Shown: positions 28,332 to 37,445 of the stretch, piece after piece
Layout: each line of letters starts with the position of its first letter
Position numbering within the stretch: position 1 is the first letter of the stretch
Origin: Micromonospora avicenniae
GTDB lineage: Bacteria; Actinomycetota; Actinomycetes; Mycobacteriales; Micromonosporaceae
NCBI RefSeq assembly: GCF_900156065.1
Contig: NZ_FTNF01000023.1
Span: 1-64,000 of the forward strand
Length of the DNA stretch: 64,000 bases
Direction of reading: 5' to 3'
Notes under the pieces: model-generated
What the model saw: only the letters and a program-made list of their open reading frames with translations
What the model was told of the DNA's origin: nothing
The model's database searches: none
Program-made: the position numbers and the translations under genes

Positions 28332-28820
28332 TCAGCTGGGGCCGTACGCTGGTTGAAACCTGACGAGGAGCGCGCGTGGCGGGCGTTTCTACGCGTGATG
28401 GTCGCCGTTCGGACCGGCACGGCCCGCGACCTGGCTGCGATCGGGCTCTCCGAACCCGACTACGAAGTACTCAGCACGCTGTCGGAGCGGCCCGACCACA
28501 CCAGCACCCTGGGAGAACAGGCCGACAAGATGGGCTGGTCACGCAGTCGGTTGTCCCGGCACGCCACCCGGATGGAGGCGCGTGGTCTCTTGAGGCGCTC
28601 ACCCGATCCGACCGACGGCAGAGGCTGCCTCCTCGTACTCACCGAGCACGGCCTGGACACACTCGGCAACGCCGCACCGGCCCACGTCGATTCGGTACGG
28701 CACCATTTCATCGACCGGCTGGACGCGGAGGACCTGGTCGCCATCGAACGGATCGCTCGGAAGGTGGGAGAGCCCCAAGCCGGCGACGATCGACCACTCA
28801 ACGAGCGCCGGTCGACATGA
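28317..28820 (+). CDS. MarR-family transcriptional regulator
   Basis: The 167-residue protein has a winged helix (about 55-125) with the recognition region WSRSRLSRHATRMEARGLL and the wing RSPDPTDGRGCLLVLT. It should dimerise and bind the flanking inverted repeat until released by a small ligand. Its first codons (MSTKP) are identical to those of the divergent reductase-acetyltransferase gene, because each lies in one arm of the repeat. No ribosome-binding site is present, which fits leaderless translation. Confidence 0.87.
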   Translation: MSTKPSAGAVRWLKPDEERAWRAFLRVMVAVRTGTARDLAAIGLSEPDYEVLSTLSERPDHTSTLGEQADKMGWSRSRLSRHATRMEARGLLRRSPDPTDGRGCLLVLTEHGLDTLGNAAPAHVDSVRHHFIDRLDAEDLVAIERIARKVGEPQAGDDRPLNERRST

Positions 28821-28983
28821 TCGTCAATGGGTCGGAGATTGGCCGCGGCCCACCGTCGTTGTCGTGCATGGTCTGCTGGTCAAACGCCAACCTGTGGCGC
28901 AGAGTTGGCCCGCCATGTGCCGGCGTTCCGGCGCCGGAAGCGTCCGGCCAACGACTCGCAGATCTCGCGGGTGCGTTGAGCGG

Positions 28984-29082
28984 TCAGGCGGCGTGGAACG
29001 CCCGCCTGGCGAGCGTCACGATGAGGCCCACCAGCACGCTGGCAAGGACCTCCACGCCGATCTTGATGAGAATTGCGCTCAT
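28984..29082 (-). CDS. Possible 32-residue membrane peptide
   Basis: A short frame from ATG to TGA encodes a peptide that starts MSAILIKIGVEVLASV and ends LARRAFHAA. It has one hydrophobic segment of about 20 residues (ILIKIGVEVLASVLVGLIV) followed by two arginines, as in single-pass small membrane peptides and some type I toxins. The upstream AGTAGAG is a weak ribosome-binding site. The composition is unlike random high-GC frames, but expression is unproven. Confidence 0.4.
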   Translation of the reverse strand: MSAILIKIGVEVLASVLVGLIVTLARRAFHAA

Positions 29083-29254
29083 ATTGCTCTACTTTCGGGT
29101 GGATTTGGATCGGTCCAGCGAAAGCTAAACGCAGTCGGCCAACGGCGGGTGTACGGCCGGCGACCGTTGGCCGCCGTGCGGGTTCACATCGGTTTGCCGT
29201 CGCCTGGTCGGACGAGGGTCAGGGGTTGGACCGGTATAGGCTCCGGCGGTGGCT

Positions 29255-29353
29255 CCAGCCGGGAGCACCTAGGGCAAGCCAGCCGGTGCGCCCGGTGCGC
29301 AGCTGCCGGGTGGCGAGGTTCGGCCGGTAGCCGAGCCGGTCGATGGCGATACG
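29255..29353 (-). pseudogene. LacI-family fragment (hinge region)
   Basis: The reverse strand reads RIAIDRLGYRPNLATRQ, then LRTGRTGWLALGAP. This is the end of a LacI DNA-binding domain and its hinge. Neither the helix-turn-helix before it nor the sensor domain after it is present. It is a remnant of about 33 codons in an otherwise gene-poor stretch (28821-29383). Confidence 0.6.
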
Positions 29354-29383
29354 TCCGTGTCTATAAGCGGCGGCCGCCGAATC

Positions 29384-29860
29384 TCATCCCTGCCCTGACG
29401 CCGCCTCGGCCGGGTCGACACGGCCGGGGACGTGACTGAGCCGGCTACTGACGAGCGGTATGACGATCGCCGCAGCGACGATGTGCGCCAAGGCGAGCAT
29501 CACCTTGGTGGACGCCGCTGTGGCGCCGGCGAGGTACGGCCCGGCCATGGACACCGCGGTCAGCGCGATGGTGGTCCATAGGTAGGTGCGCGCCGGGCGG
29601 CGGGAGTACCGGGCGAGAAGCACCGCGAGGATCGTGCCCCAGAACACCGACGTCACCGTGCCCATGGCAAACATGCCGGTGGTGATCGGCCCGGGGACGG
29701 ACGCACCGATGTTCCCCGCCACCATCGGTATTCCCACCGCACGGGCGGCCAGGCCGTAGAGCTCGGTCGCAATGGCTGCGGCCAGTCCGGCCAGCACGCT
29801 GACCAGCCACACCGGCCGGGTGGCGAGGACGTCGGTGGACGGGATCGGGGTGCTACCCAT
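29384..29860 (-). CDS. DUF6069 four-helix membrane protein
   Basis: The 158-residue protein has four hydrophobic segments (about 17-40, 58-82, 92-112 and 120-142). It matches the small actinobacterial DUF6069 proteins, with TGMFAMGTV and SRRPARTYLWTTIALTAVS typical. The start follows GAGGGAGAA. The function is unknown. It diverges from the YCII/ECF42 pair. A decayed relative lies behind the second ECF sigma gene at 45083-45445, so an association with ECF sigma factors seems recurrent. Confidence 0.75.
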   Translation of the reverse strand: MGSTPIPSTDVLATRPVWLVSVLAGLAAAIATELYGLAARAVGIPMVAGNIGASVPGPITTGMFAMGTVTSVFWGTILAVLLARYSRRPARTYLWTTIALTAVSMAGPYLAGATAASTKVMLALAHIVAAAIVIPLVSSRLSHVPGRVDPAEAASGQG

Positions 29861-29934
29861 GATGGTTCTCCCTCAGTCGTGGCTGCCTTCGTGAGACAGA
29901 CGGAGCGGTGACACTGGGCTCGACATCGTCGGCA

Positions 29935-29946
29935 CAGAAATTTCTG
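29935..29946. promoter_or_regulatory. Perfect palindrome CAGAAATTTCTG
   Basis: This AT-rich 12-bp perfect palindrome lies between the divergent DUF6069 and YCII genes. It stands out in GC-rich DNA and may be a regulator site. No regulator is identified. Confidence 0.3.
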
Positions 29947-30029
29947 GTAGGGATGTCGAGGGTGGCGTGCCGGCTCCGTTTGCAAAGTGAAAGCGCGCCG
30001 ACGGTGCGCGGACCGGAAGGATGAGCCTG

Positions 30030-30392
30030 ATGAAGTACATGCTGCTTATCTACGGGAACCAGGAGAAGTGGAGCGCGATCCCGGCTGAGACCTGGCCCGC
30101 GGAGATCGCCAAGCAGGACGCGTTCAACAGGAAATACCAGGAAACCGGTGAACTGCTGGGCGCGTACGGCCTGGCCGACGCCGCAGCATCCCGCCTGGTG
30201 CGGCGCACGGACGGTCCCCCCGCGGTCACCGACGGGCCGTACCTGGAGACGAAGGAGTACCTCGCCAGCCTCTACCTCCTGGACTGCCAGAACGAAGAGC
30301 GGGCGTACGAAATCGCGGCGGACATGCCGTGGGCGGACGTCGAGCCGGTCGAGGTGTGGCCAGTCCTGCACGAGGCGGCCGCCGACCTGTGA
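30030..30392 (+). CDS. YCII/DGPF-domain protein partnered with ECF42 sigma
   Basis: The 120-residue protein begins MKYMLLIYGNQEKW. The start at 30030 has GGAAGG nine bases upstream; an in-frame ATG at 30021 is too close to it. The DGPF signature reads TDGPYLETKEYLASLYLLDC, with Tyr in place of Phe. DGPF proteins are conserved partners of ECF42 sigma factors in actinobacteria. Its stop codon overlaps the sigma start as GTGA, so translation is coupled. Its biochemical function is unknown. Confidence 0.85.
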   Translation: MKYMLLIYGNQEKWSAIPAETWPAEIAKQDAFNRKYQETGELLGAYGLADAAASRLVRRTDGPPAVTDGPYLETKEYLASLYLLDCQNEERAYEIAADMPWADVEPVEVWPVLHEAAADL

Positions 30393-31699
30393 TTCCTGAC
30401 AGAGGCGTCGAGGACCTGCTGCGCGAGCTGGCGCCGCAGGTCCTCGGCGCGTTGGTTCGCCGATACGGGCAGTTCGACACGTGCGAGGACGCGACACAGG
30501 AGGCGCTTCTTCGAGCCGCGATGCGGTGGCCCGCCGAAGGCATTCCGGACAACCCTCGCGGCTGGCTGGTCACCGTTGCTTCCCACCGGTTGCTCGACGA
30601 GATGCGCAGCCACCAAGCCCGGCGGCGGCGCGAGGACGCGATCGTCGCCGCAACCCCGCAATCGGAACTGCTGGGCCGGCCGGCGGACGCCGATCGGGGC
30701 GCCGACCGCGACGACTCACTGACCCTGCTGTTCCTGTGCTGCCACCCGGCGCTGTCGCCGCCCAGCCAGATCGCGTTGACCCTGCGCGCGGTCGGCGGCC
30801 TCACCACCGCGCAGATCGCTGCCGCGTTCCTGGTCCCGGAGGCGACCATGGCACAACGCATCAGCAGAGCAAAACAAAGCATCAGAACCAGCGGTACGAC
30901 CTTCGCGATGCCCGAAGGGCCCGAACGCGCCGAGCGACTGCGCGCCGTCCTGCACGTCCTGTACCTGCTCTTCAACGAGGGCTACGCCGCCACCACCGGC
31001 CCGGACCTCACCGCACCTCAACTGTCCGACGAGGCGATCCGGCTCACCAAGTGGCTGCGACGGCTGCTCCCTAACGACAGTGAGGTGGCCGGGCTGCTGG
31101 CCCTGATGCTGCTCACCGAGGCGCGGCGACCCGCCCGTACGACACCGGACGGGGCGTTGGTGCCGCTCGACGAGCAGGACCGCAGCACCTGGGACCCGAA
31201 GCTCATCGGCGACGGGGTCGCACTCGTTACCGAGGCCCTGGCCAGGGGCCCGGTCGGCCAGTACCAGGTGCAGGCGGCCATCGCCGCTGTCCACGACGAG
31301 GCCGAGAACATGGACGCGACCGACTGGCCGCAGATCCTCGCCCTGTACGACCTGCTGGAGCAGCTGGCGCCGGGTCCGATGGTCACGCTCAACCGTGCGG
31401 TCGCCGTCGCCATGGTGTACGGCCCGTCAGCAGGGCTGGTTCTGCTGGCAGCGCTGGAATCCGACAACCGGCTGGTGCGTCACCACCGCTTCCTCGCGAC
31501 CCGCGCGCATCTGCTCGAACTCGCAGGCGAGCACACCGCCGCCGCAGCCGACTACCGCGAGGCCGCCCGACGCGCCACCAGCCTGCCAGAGCGCCGCCAC
31601 CTGACCACTCGCGCCACGCGACTCGCAGCAGAGGGCATCCCCCACGCAGAATGGTTTGGAGATCGCGGCGCTGGATCCGCCTCCAGCATTCCTCGGTAA
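30389..31699 (+). CDS. ECF42-type RNA polymerase sigma factor
   Basis: The 436-residue protein is more than twice the length of a minimal ECF sigma. Region 2 (about 10-75) contains DTCEDATQEALLRAAMRWP. Region 4 (about 110-165) contains LTTAQIAAAFLVPEATMAQRI. The remaining 250 residues form the TPR-like C-terminal extension typical of ECF42 (LNRAVAVAMVYGPSAGL, then HRFLATRAHLLE). In this group the extension, not an anti-sigma factor, is needed for activity. The GTG start overlaps the stop of the YCII gene. Its regulon probably includes that operon. Confidence 0.9.
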   Translation: MIPDRGVEDLLRELAPQVLGALVRRYGQFDTCEDATQEALLRAAMRWPAEGIPDNPRGWLVTVASHRLLDEMRSHQARRRREDAIVAATPQSELLGRPADADRGADRDDSLTLLFLCCHPALSPPSQIALTLRAVGGLTTAQIAAAFLVPEATMAQRISRAKQSIRTSGTTFAMPEGPERAERLRAVLHVLYLLFNEGYAATTGPDLTAPQLSDEAIRLTKWLRRLLPNDSEVAGLLALMLLTEARRPARTTPDGALVPLDEQDRSTWDPKLIGDGVALVTEALARGPVGQYQVQAAIAAVHDEAENMDATDWPQILALYDLLEQLAPGPMVTLNRAVAVAMVYGPSAGLVLLAALESDNRLVRHHRFLATRAHLLELAGEHTAAAADYREAARRATSLPERRHLTTRATRLAAEGIPHAEWFGDRGAGSASSIPR

Positions 31700-31838
31700 G
31701 GGACACGCCGACGTGCGGCGGGCCCGGCCGGACCACATCGCCACGGTGCACGGCCGGGTGGCGCAAGCCGTCGCGGCCGCCGAGGTCCTCGAAGAGATCC
31801 GGTTGGGAACTGTTGACCGTCTCGGGGTTCACCTCTTA

Positions 31839-31857
31839 ACCGCTTGGGGTAAGCGGT
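31839..31857. terminator. Hairpin ACCGCTT-GGGGT-AAGCGGT
   Basis: A 7-bp perfect stem with a 5-nt loop lies between the convergent sigma gene and the 181-residue membrane protein gene. No T-run follows, so it is only a possible terminator. Confidence 0.35.
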
Positions 31858-31931
31858 GATCGGAACGAGGTGTCCCTTCTGACGTGCTAACCGGGCGGCC
31901 TCTGGTGTACCGGGGCTGGCTGACCTTCGGC

Positions 31932-32477
31932 TCAATCGGCGGAGACGCTCACCCGGAAGCCGGCCTCACCCCGGCGTGCGTCGATCCGCCCAGGCACTCT
32001 CAAGGACGCCTCACGGCAGCCCTGCACCTGGTAGCCTTCCGCGCCGATGCCGGCGGCGTAGCAGAGCAGGTACGTCGCCGGGGCGACGGGTCGCAGCGAG
32101 AACCGGCCGCCCCGTTCGACGGCGCCGGGCACCCCGCCGACGGCCGGCACCGCGGACGTCGGCACCGTGAACTGGGCGTACGACAGTTGGTCGGCCGCCG
32201 GGGCGACGCCCGCGCTGGTCCGGCGCCAGAAGTCGGGCACCGCGGTCGCGGGCACCGCGAGTATGGTGCCGCCCCGGGTGGGCGATCCCCCGCCGTCTGA
32301 CTGGTCGGACGCGTCGCGCATCGTGCCGAGCACCTCGTCGGCCTGCGGACGCGGTTCGCCGAACGGGCCCCGGCCGGTGGCCCACAGCCCGGCGGTCACC
32401 AAGGCGGCGATGAATACGGCGGCACCGAGGCCGGTGGCGACGAGCGCCACCGGCCTCCGTGCCCCATCGTCGCTCAC
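31932..32477 (-). CDS. Membrane-anchored protein coupled to the VWA protease
   Basis: The 181-residue protein starts with GTG inside the stop of the upstream gene (GTGA). It has one N-terminal membrane segment (PVALVATGLGAAVFIAALV) and an exported remainder. The exported part looks like a beta-rich domain (GGTILAVPATAVPDFW, RFSLRPVAPATYLLCYAAG) with several Cys. It resembles a carboxypeptidase-regulatory-like sandwich, but weakly. Coupling to the VWA-metzincin gene suggests that they work together at the cell surface. The function is not recognised. Confidence 0.65.
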   Translation of the reverse strand: MSDDGARRPVALVATGLGAAVFIAALVTAGLWATGRGPFGEPRPQADEVLGTMRDASDQSDGGGSPTRGGTILAVPATAVPDFWRRTSAGVAPAADQLSYAQFTVPTSAVPAVGGVPGAVERGGRFSLRPVAPATYLLCYAAGIGAEGYQVQGCREASLRVPGRIDARRGEAGFRVSVSAD

Positions 32478-35400
32478 TGGAACTCGAACTCCGTACTGTG
32501 CTGGGTGCCGTCCGCGAGGGTCACCGTCAGCCGGTGCCGGCTGCCGGCCCAGGAGCGCGGGGTGTCGACGTTGAGATGGTACGACCCGAGGGTCGAGATC
32601 CACCGGTAGTCGGCACCGGGCGTATCGAAGGTCGCCGAGACGACGGCCGACTTGCCCGGCTCCTCGCCCCCGACCGTCCACTTGACCGGGATGATTCGAC
32701 CGGCCTCGACGACGGTCAGCCCGTCCGGGTCGATCGGCGGCCGGAAGCCACCGAACTCGTACCGCGGAGTCGGCGCGGGCAGCCGGGAGATGCTGACGGT
32801 GATCTCGCGCGTCACCGTCTGGCCGGCGGCGTCGGTCACCGTCGCGCTGATCCGGTGCGCACCCTCACTCAGCTGGTCGGCGCGGGTCATGAGGATCCGG
32901 CCGGAGCCGAGCTCGCCGTCACGGTCCGACCGCCAGCTCACGGCGTCATCCGCCAGCAGGCCGGTCTCCGCGTCGTACGCCCCGGCGTCGAGCCGGATCG
33001 TCTGTGCCCCGTGGTACGCGGCACCGTCGGCCGGGTTCCGGATGGCCAGCTGGGGTGCCGCGTCGGGAATCGCGAGCGGCTCGGAGGTGACCACCGTGGC
33101 ATCGAGCCCGTGCGAGGCGATCACCCGGACCAGGGCCGCCGGCGAGCCGGGCACCATCCACCGCGGGGCGCTGGCCTCGGTCGCCCCGGTGTCGGCCGCG
33201 TAGGTACGCCAGCTGTCACCGCCGTCCGCGCTGTACTGCGCGGTGTACGTCGGCGCGTGCGGGCCGGCATGCCGCCCCTTCCAACTCAACCGGACGGTCT
33301 CGCCGTCGCGGTCCACGGCTGCCGTCGGCCGGTCGGCGTCCGGCTTCTTCCGTTCGGCGGCCAGGGCACCGATCACCTGGCCGTCGCGCACGACGACCGC
33401 GCGAGCCGCCGACTCGGGCACCGCAGGCACGGCCACCTCGAACGTGCCGACGGTCGGCTCATCCCGCCCGTCGCCGCCCGGCGGCTCGTCGGTGGCCTCG
33501 GGGAACCGGGGCTGGAAGCGCACTCGGTGCAGCACCTGGTCGTCCGCGTCGAGCACCCGCAGCTCATAGCCTCCCTCCGGGTCGTCCGCGGCAGCCGTGA
33601 CGCCGAAGGCGGGCATGGTGGGCCGGAAGGTGGCGGTGCCGGTGGCGGTGTCGACCTGACCCCGCAGCACCACGGAGGCCGGTTCCGCCGCCACGGCCGG
33701 CGCGCGCGATGGGGCGACCGCGGTGGCGTCCGGCCCGAGCTGGCCCTCGTAGAGCGCCTGGTAGTCCCGGACGTCGATCCAGCGCCCCTGGCTGTCTCCC
33801 CTCGTGGAGTTGCAGTAGCTCATCATCGGGTAGGTGGTGTGCGGCGAGGTGATCGCCAACCCCTCACGGTCACCGAAGTACCGCGCTGACACGCCCCAGA
33901 TCTCCCGGTCCCGGTCGCCGTTGGGCCCGAGCGTCGGCCGGTCGCCCTGGCTGGTGCCGGTCCAGTAGGGGTAGTCGTCGGTGAACGTCCCCGCGACCTC
34001 GCCGCACCAGCCTCGCTTCGCGCCGAGGACCGGGAAGGTGCGGCCGTTTTGGTCGGCGTTGACGATGTGCTCCCGGCCGAGGGAGTGCGCCACTTCGTGC
34101 GCGCCCCGGTTGCGGGCGTACCCCGTGCCGTACAAGCCCTCGGCACCGGACAGCCACCCGGAGGAGATCGGGCTCCCGATCCCCATGGCCAGACCGCCAC
34201 CACCGTCACCGAGGATCGCCGCGTGGTACATGGTCCTCGTGTCGTAGGTGCCGGAACGGAAGTCCGTCCACCAGTCGACCCAGAGCTGGCTGTTCACTTC
34301 CTCCAGCCCTTCGTCGTCGTTCGCGGGCCGTCCGTCCAGGTTGAGCGTCTCGAACGAGGCGCTCGCGTTGCTCACCGGGAACACGTCGTGCATGCGTTGG
34401 TACTGCTCGTACAGGTCCGCGAAGCTGGGTTCCCGTACCGTGCCGTTCTCGTTCCAACTGGCAGCGAAAAGGCTCACCCGAAAGTTCCCACCGGGCCGGA
34501 ACTCGACCTCGGTGCCACAGTCGGCGGTCCACCGACCGCCCTCGCAGCGCACCCCGCCGGGCAGCTCCGGCACCAGCTTCACGCGCCCGGTGGTCCAGAT
34601 GGCCGGCAACGAGAAGTTCAGACTGCCGGAGAACCGTTCGCGGCCGGCGGCGGCGTCCGGGCCGACAACGATCTCGGTCGCGTCGATCGGGGTCAACGGG
34701 CTGCCGGGCAGCTCCTGGCCGTCCCGGTATCCGCGCAGCCGACCGCTGGTGCGTACCTCCTGGCTGTCCACCGTCTTGAAGAATGTCCGGACGATGGTGG
34801 ACTTCGCCCGGATCAACGGAACGCTGTTCTGCCAGTCCTGAACGGCCTGGTTGACCTCGATCGCAGCCAGGTCCAGTGCGTAGTTCAGGCAGCCGGAGAT
34901 CAGCGAACTGAACTCGGCGATGCTCCGCGCCGCGTTCACCCGGCCGCCGCCGAAGACGTGCGGCCCGTACACCGCGCGGGCCTGTTCCTCGGTGAAGACG
35001 CCGCTGGTGAGTGCCAGCACGTTGTACCGGTCGACACCCTTGTTCTTGGCGTACGCGACGGCGTCGGCGAGGCCCTCACCGGCGTTCGGCTCGCCGTCGG
35101 TGGACATGCACATCGACCACGTCGTGCCAGACCGGCCGGCGGTGGCCAGGTGGTCGGCGCCGGCGTGGACGGCGTCACCCGGGTTGGAGACGTCATTCAG
35201 CCGCTCAATGGACCGCAGCCTGGTGGTGAAGGCCTTCACCGCCTCGTCGTCGGTGAGCCGGGTCAGGGGAATCTCCAACCGCGTGCCCTTGGCCACATCG
35301 GTACCGGAGTACTGCAGGACCCCGACGGCGACCCGGTCCGAGCGAGGAAAGACCAGCGGATCCTCGACCGCGCGGGCGAAGCCCTCGAGCTGCACCTGCC

Positions 35401-35572
35401 AGTCGGCGTCGGTAAGTGAGAAGGACCCATCGACGAGCAGCATCAGGTCGGTTGGTTGTTGGGACGGCACGGGTGCGGCCGCCGAGGCACCAGCAACCCC
35501 CACGCCCGCGAGGGCGAATGTGAGGACGGTGGCGACGGCGGCGAGGCGTCTACTTCGGGCTCTGCGGCGCAC
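32474..35572 (-). CDS. Secreted VWA-domain protein with metzincin protease motif
   Basis: The protein has 1032 residues. The GTG start follows AAGGGAG; an ATG at 35593 lacks a site. A signal peptide (RRLAAVATVLTFALAGVGVAG) is followed by a VWA domain with an intact MIDAS loop (LLVDGSFSLTD). A zinc-protease domain has the full metzincin motif HEVAHSLGREH (His492, Glu493, His496, His502) and a Met-turn YPMMSYC about 90 residues later. Ig-like sandwiches fill the rest up to DGTQHSTEFEFQ. It should bind a surface or matrix ligand through VWA and cleave protein. The downstream membrane protein is translationally coupled. Confidence 0.82.
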   Translation of the reverse strand: MRRRARSRRLAAVATVLTFALAGVGVAGASAAAPVPSQQPTDLMLLVDGSFSLTDADWQVQLEGFARAVEDPLVFPRSDRVAVGVLQYSGTDVAKGTRLEIPLTRLTDDEAVKAFTTRLRSIERLNDVSNPGDAVHAGADHLATAGRSGTTWSMCMSTDGEPNAGEGLADAVAYAKNKGVDRYNVLALTSGVFTEEQARAVYGPHVFGGGRVNAARSIAEFSSLISGCLNYALDLAAIEVNQAVQDWQNSVPLIRAKSTIVRTFFKTVDSQEVRTSGRLRGYRDGQELPGSPLTPIDATEIVVGPDAAAGRERFSGSLNFSLPAIWTTGRVKLVPELPGGVRCEGGRWTADCGTEVEFRPGGNFRVSLFAASWNENGTVREPSFADLYEQYQRMHDVFPVSNASASFETLNLDGRPANDDEGLEEVNSQLWVDWWTDFRSGTYDTRTMYHAAILGDGGGGLAMGIGSPISSGWLSGAEGLYGTGYARNRGAHEVAHSLGREHIVNADQNGRTFPVLGAKRGWCGEVAGTFTDDYPYWTGTSQGDRPTLGPNGDRDREIWGVSARYFGDREGLAITSPHTTYPMMSYCNSTRGDSQGRWIDVRDYQALYEGQLGPDATAVAPSRAPAVAAEPASVVLRGQVDTATGTATFRPTMPAFGVTAAADDPEGGYELRVLDADDQVLHRVRFQPRFPEATDEPPGGDGRDEPTVGTFEVAVPAVPESAARAVVVRDGQVIGALAAERKKPDADRPTAAVDRDGETVRLSWKGRHAGPHAPTYTAQYSADGGDSWRTYAADTGATEASAPRWMVPGSPAALVRVIASHGLDATVVTSEPLAIPDAAPQLAIRNPADGAAYHGAQTIRLDAGAYDAETGLLADDAVSWRSDRDGELGSGRILMTRADQLSEGAHRISATVTDAAGQTVTREITVSISRLPAPTPRYEFGGFRPPIDPDGLTVVEAGRIIPVKWTVGGEEPGKSAVVSATFDTPGADYRWISTLGSYHLNVDTPRSWAGSRHRLTVTLADGTQHSTEFEFQ

Positions 35573-35860
35573 GGCTCTCCCTTGGTCTGGCATCGGCGAG
35601 TGCGCGCGCACGGGACCGGCAGCACCGTCGCCATGGCCGACGTCCGCGCGCCCGGTCCCCGTACGGGCGCCCCCGCAGTCTGGCCGCCCACCCACTCACA
35701 ATCCATCGAATAATCTGAATGACGACACCGGGCCGGTGGCGCGGGTCACCTGTTCGGCGGGCTGCGACGAACCGCCGTGCAGTCGAAACAAGCCGTCGTT
35801 GAGCCGCGGGCACCAGCCATCGGCTGGCCATCAAACGTGCGAGCGACGCATCATGGATGA

Positions 35861-37339
35861 ATGCTGTTCCGTCGGTGGCACACCCCGGAACGCGGCCAGG
35901 ACGTACTGGCTGCCGCACTCTACGAACGCAACAGCCGGGCCCGGGAACGAATCGACCGGTGGTGGGCGGCCGGCGGAGACGACCGCGACAAGGTCTGGCG
36001 CGGCGCGTGGTTCCTCCTGATCGAGGCGGACTTCAGGTTCGGCAACCACGAGCGGCCGAAGCGGGTCGCTCCGGTGCTGGAGTTCCTGCTCGAGGCCGAC
36101 CCCACGTCCCCGTACCAGCCGCAGGTCCGGCTGACCGCTTGTCTCCCGCAGGTTGCCGTCGAACCGCCGCTCGGCGTGTACGTGGGAGATCCGAAAGTTC
36201 GGGAGCTGGTCGACGCCGCGCTGGGGTTCCCCGACGCCGAACTGCGCCAACGGTTGGCCGACCTGTTGTCCGTCACCGACCAGCCCGGCCTGCTGGACGC
36301 CCTGGAGATCAAGTTCCGGAGCCGGGCGCGGCCAGGCCCGACCTATGTCGGCGTGGCGCCGCCCGGCCACGAGTCCCGGTGCGACCTGTGGCTGGGCGGC
36401 GAACCGGACTCCTTCCTGGAAATCATCTGCGCCAACCCGCACCTGCCCCGCCCACCCGCAAAACCGGACGACATCGACCTGGCCTTGCTCCCGCTGCTGA
36501 AGGACCGACTCGATCTGCTGCCGGCATTCGACCAGGCTGCTCTGGCGCAGCGGCTGCAGGAATATCTCGCCACCTGGCTGCCCGAACAGGTTCACGACCG
36601 GTGCCGCCGCGCGTTGCGTGACCTGTCGTCCCGCGAGGGCGCTGCGGCGGTGTGTGACCGGGCGCTGCGTGGTGACGCCGAAGCCGCTGCCGCCGCCCGC
36701 GACGCGGGGTACCGGCCGTCCGACCCCGCCTGGGTGCCTGTCTTCCTGCTGCTCACCCGGCAGTTCGCGGCCTATCGCGAAGCCGATCCGGACGGGCGGG
36801 TCCTGCAACTGGCGTGCACCGCCGGCGAGCCGAGGATCAATGAAGACGTCATCATCCGCCGGGTGTTGGCCATCCTGAGCACGGACCTACCCGACGACGT
36901 GGCCGCGGCCGTGCGGCGCTCGCTGCGCGACCTCGGTCCCCTGAACGACCACTCCCTCGAGGATGTCAGACGCCAAGGGATGCGAAGGGCAATCCTGGAT
37001 CGCGCCCTCAAGCTCAAGCGTGAGGCGATCGCCACCGTGGTCGACGCGGGCTACCTGCCCGAAGACGGCGAGCCGGAGATCCTCCCGCTGCTCTTCCTCA
37101 CCGAACAGTTCGAACGGTACGACCGCGAGGACCCGGACGGCACGAAGCTGCGCGCAGTCCTCGCCGAGCGAGGTCACGAGTACAAGCGCAAGCATTTCCG
37201 GGTCGTCGCGAAGCGGGCCGGCCGCCCGGATCCCTGGCCGCCCGAGGAGCCCGCACCGTCGCGCGACCGGTCGTCGGCCCCGCACGCCACCACATGGCCG
37301 AGCAGCATCACCGGCCACACTTTCGGCGGCCACTTGTAA
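35861..37339 (+). CDS. Unknown helical repeat protein next to the Rsr gene
   Basis: The 492-residue protein has no signal or membrane segments. Two copies of a unit of about 100 residues are visible near the C-terminus. One contains DAGYRPSDPAWVPVFLLLT and QFAAYREADPDG, and the other contains DAGYLPEDGEPEILPLLFLT and QFERYDREDPDG. The predicted character is helical, like HEAT or similar solenoids. The C-terminal 40 residues are basic and Pro/Ser-rich. It converges on the TROVE gene with a strong hairpin between them. I do not recognise it. A role with the RNA system is possible only by position. Confidence 0.65.
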   Translation: MLFRRWHTPERGQDVLAAALYERNSRARERIDRWWAAGGDDRDKVWRGAWFLLIEADFRFGNHERPKRVAPVLEFLLEADPTSPYQPQVRLTACLPQVAVEPPLGVYVGDPKVRELVDAALGFPDAELRQRLADLLSVTDQPGLLDALEIKFRSRARPGPTYVGVAPPGHESRCDLWLGGEPDSFLEIICANPHLPRPPAKPDDIDLALLPLLKDRLDLLPAFDQAALAQRLQEYLATWLPEQVHDRCRRALRDLSSREGAAAVCDRALRGDAEAAAAARDAGYRPSDPAWVPVFLLLTRQFAAYREADPDGRVLQLACTAGEPRINEDVIIRRVLAILSTDLPDDVAAAVRRSLRDLGPLNDHSLEDVRRQGMRRAILDRALKLKREAIATVVDAGYLPEDGEPEILPLLFLTEQFERYDREDPDGTKLRAVLAERGHEYKRKHFRVVAKRAGRPDPWPPEEPAPSRDRSSAPHATTWPSSITGHTFGGHL

Positions 37340-37445
37340 GCCAGGTCCCCGCACCGGCGTACCAGTCAAAGCGCAGGACGTCGCGGCCGCCCAACGGCAT
37401 CGCCCGACACAACGGCCAATGCCATCGACAACTGGTTGCGCCACG

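Noticed and set aside
31656..31859. Short plus-strand frame ending in VHLLTAWGKR after the ECF42 gene
   Set aside because: It overlaps the end of the sigma gene and has no recognised motif or ribosome-binding site, so it is left as unassigned sequence.
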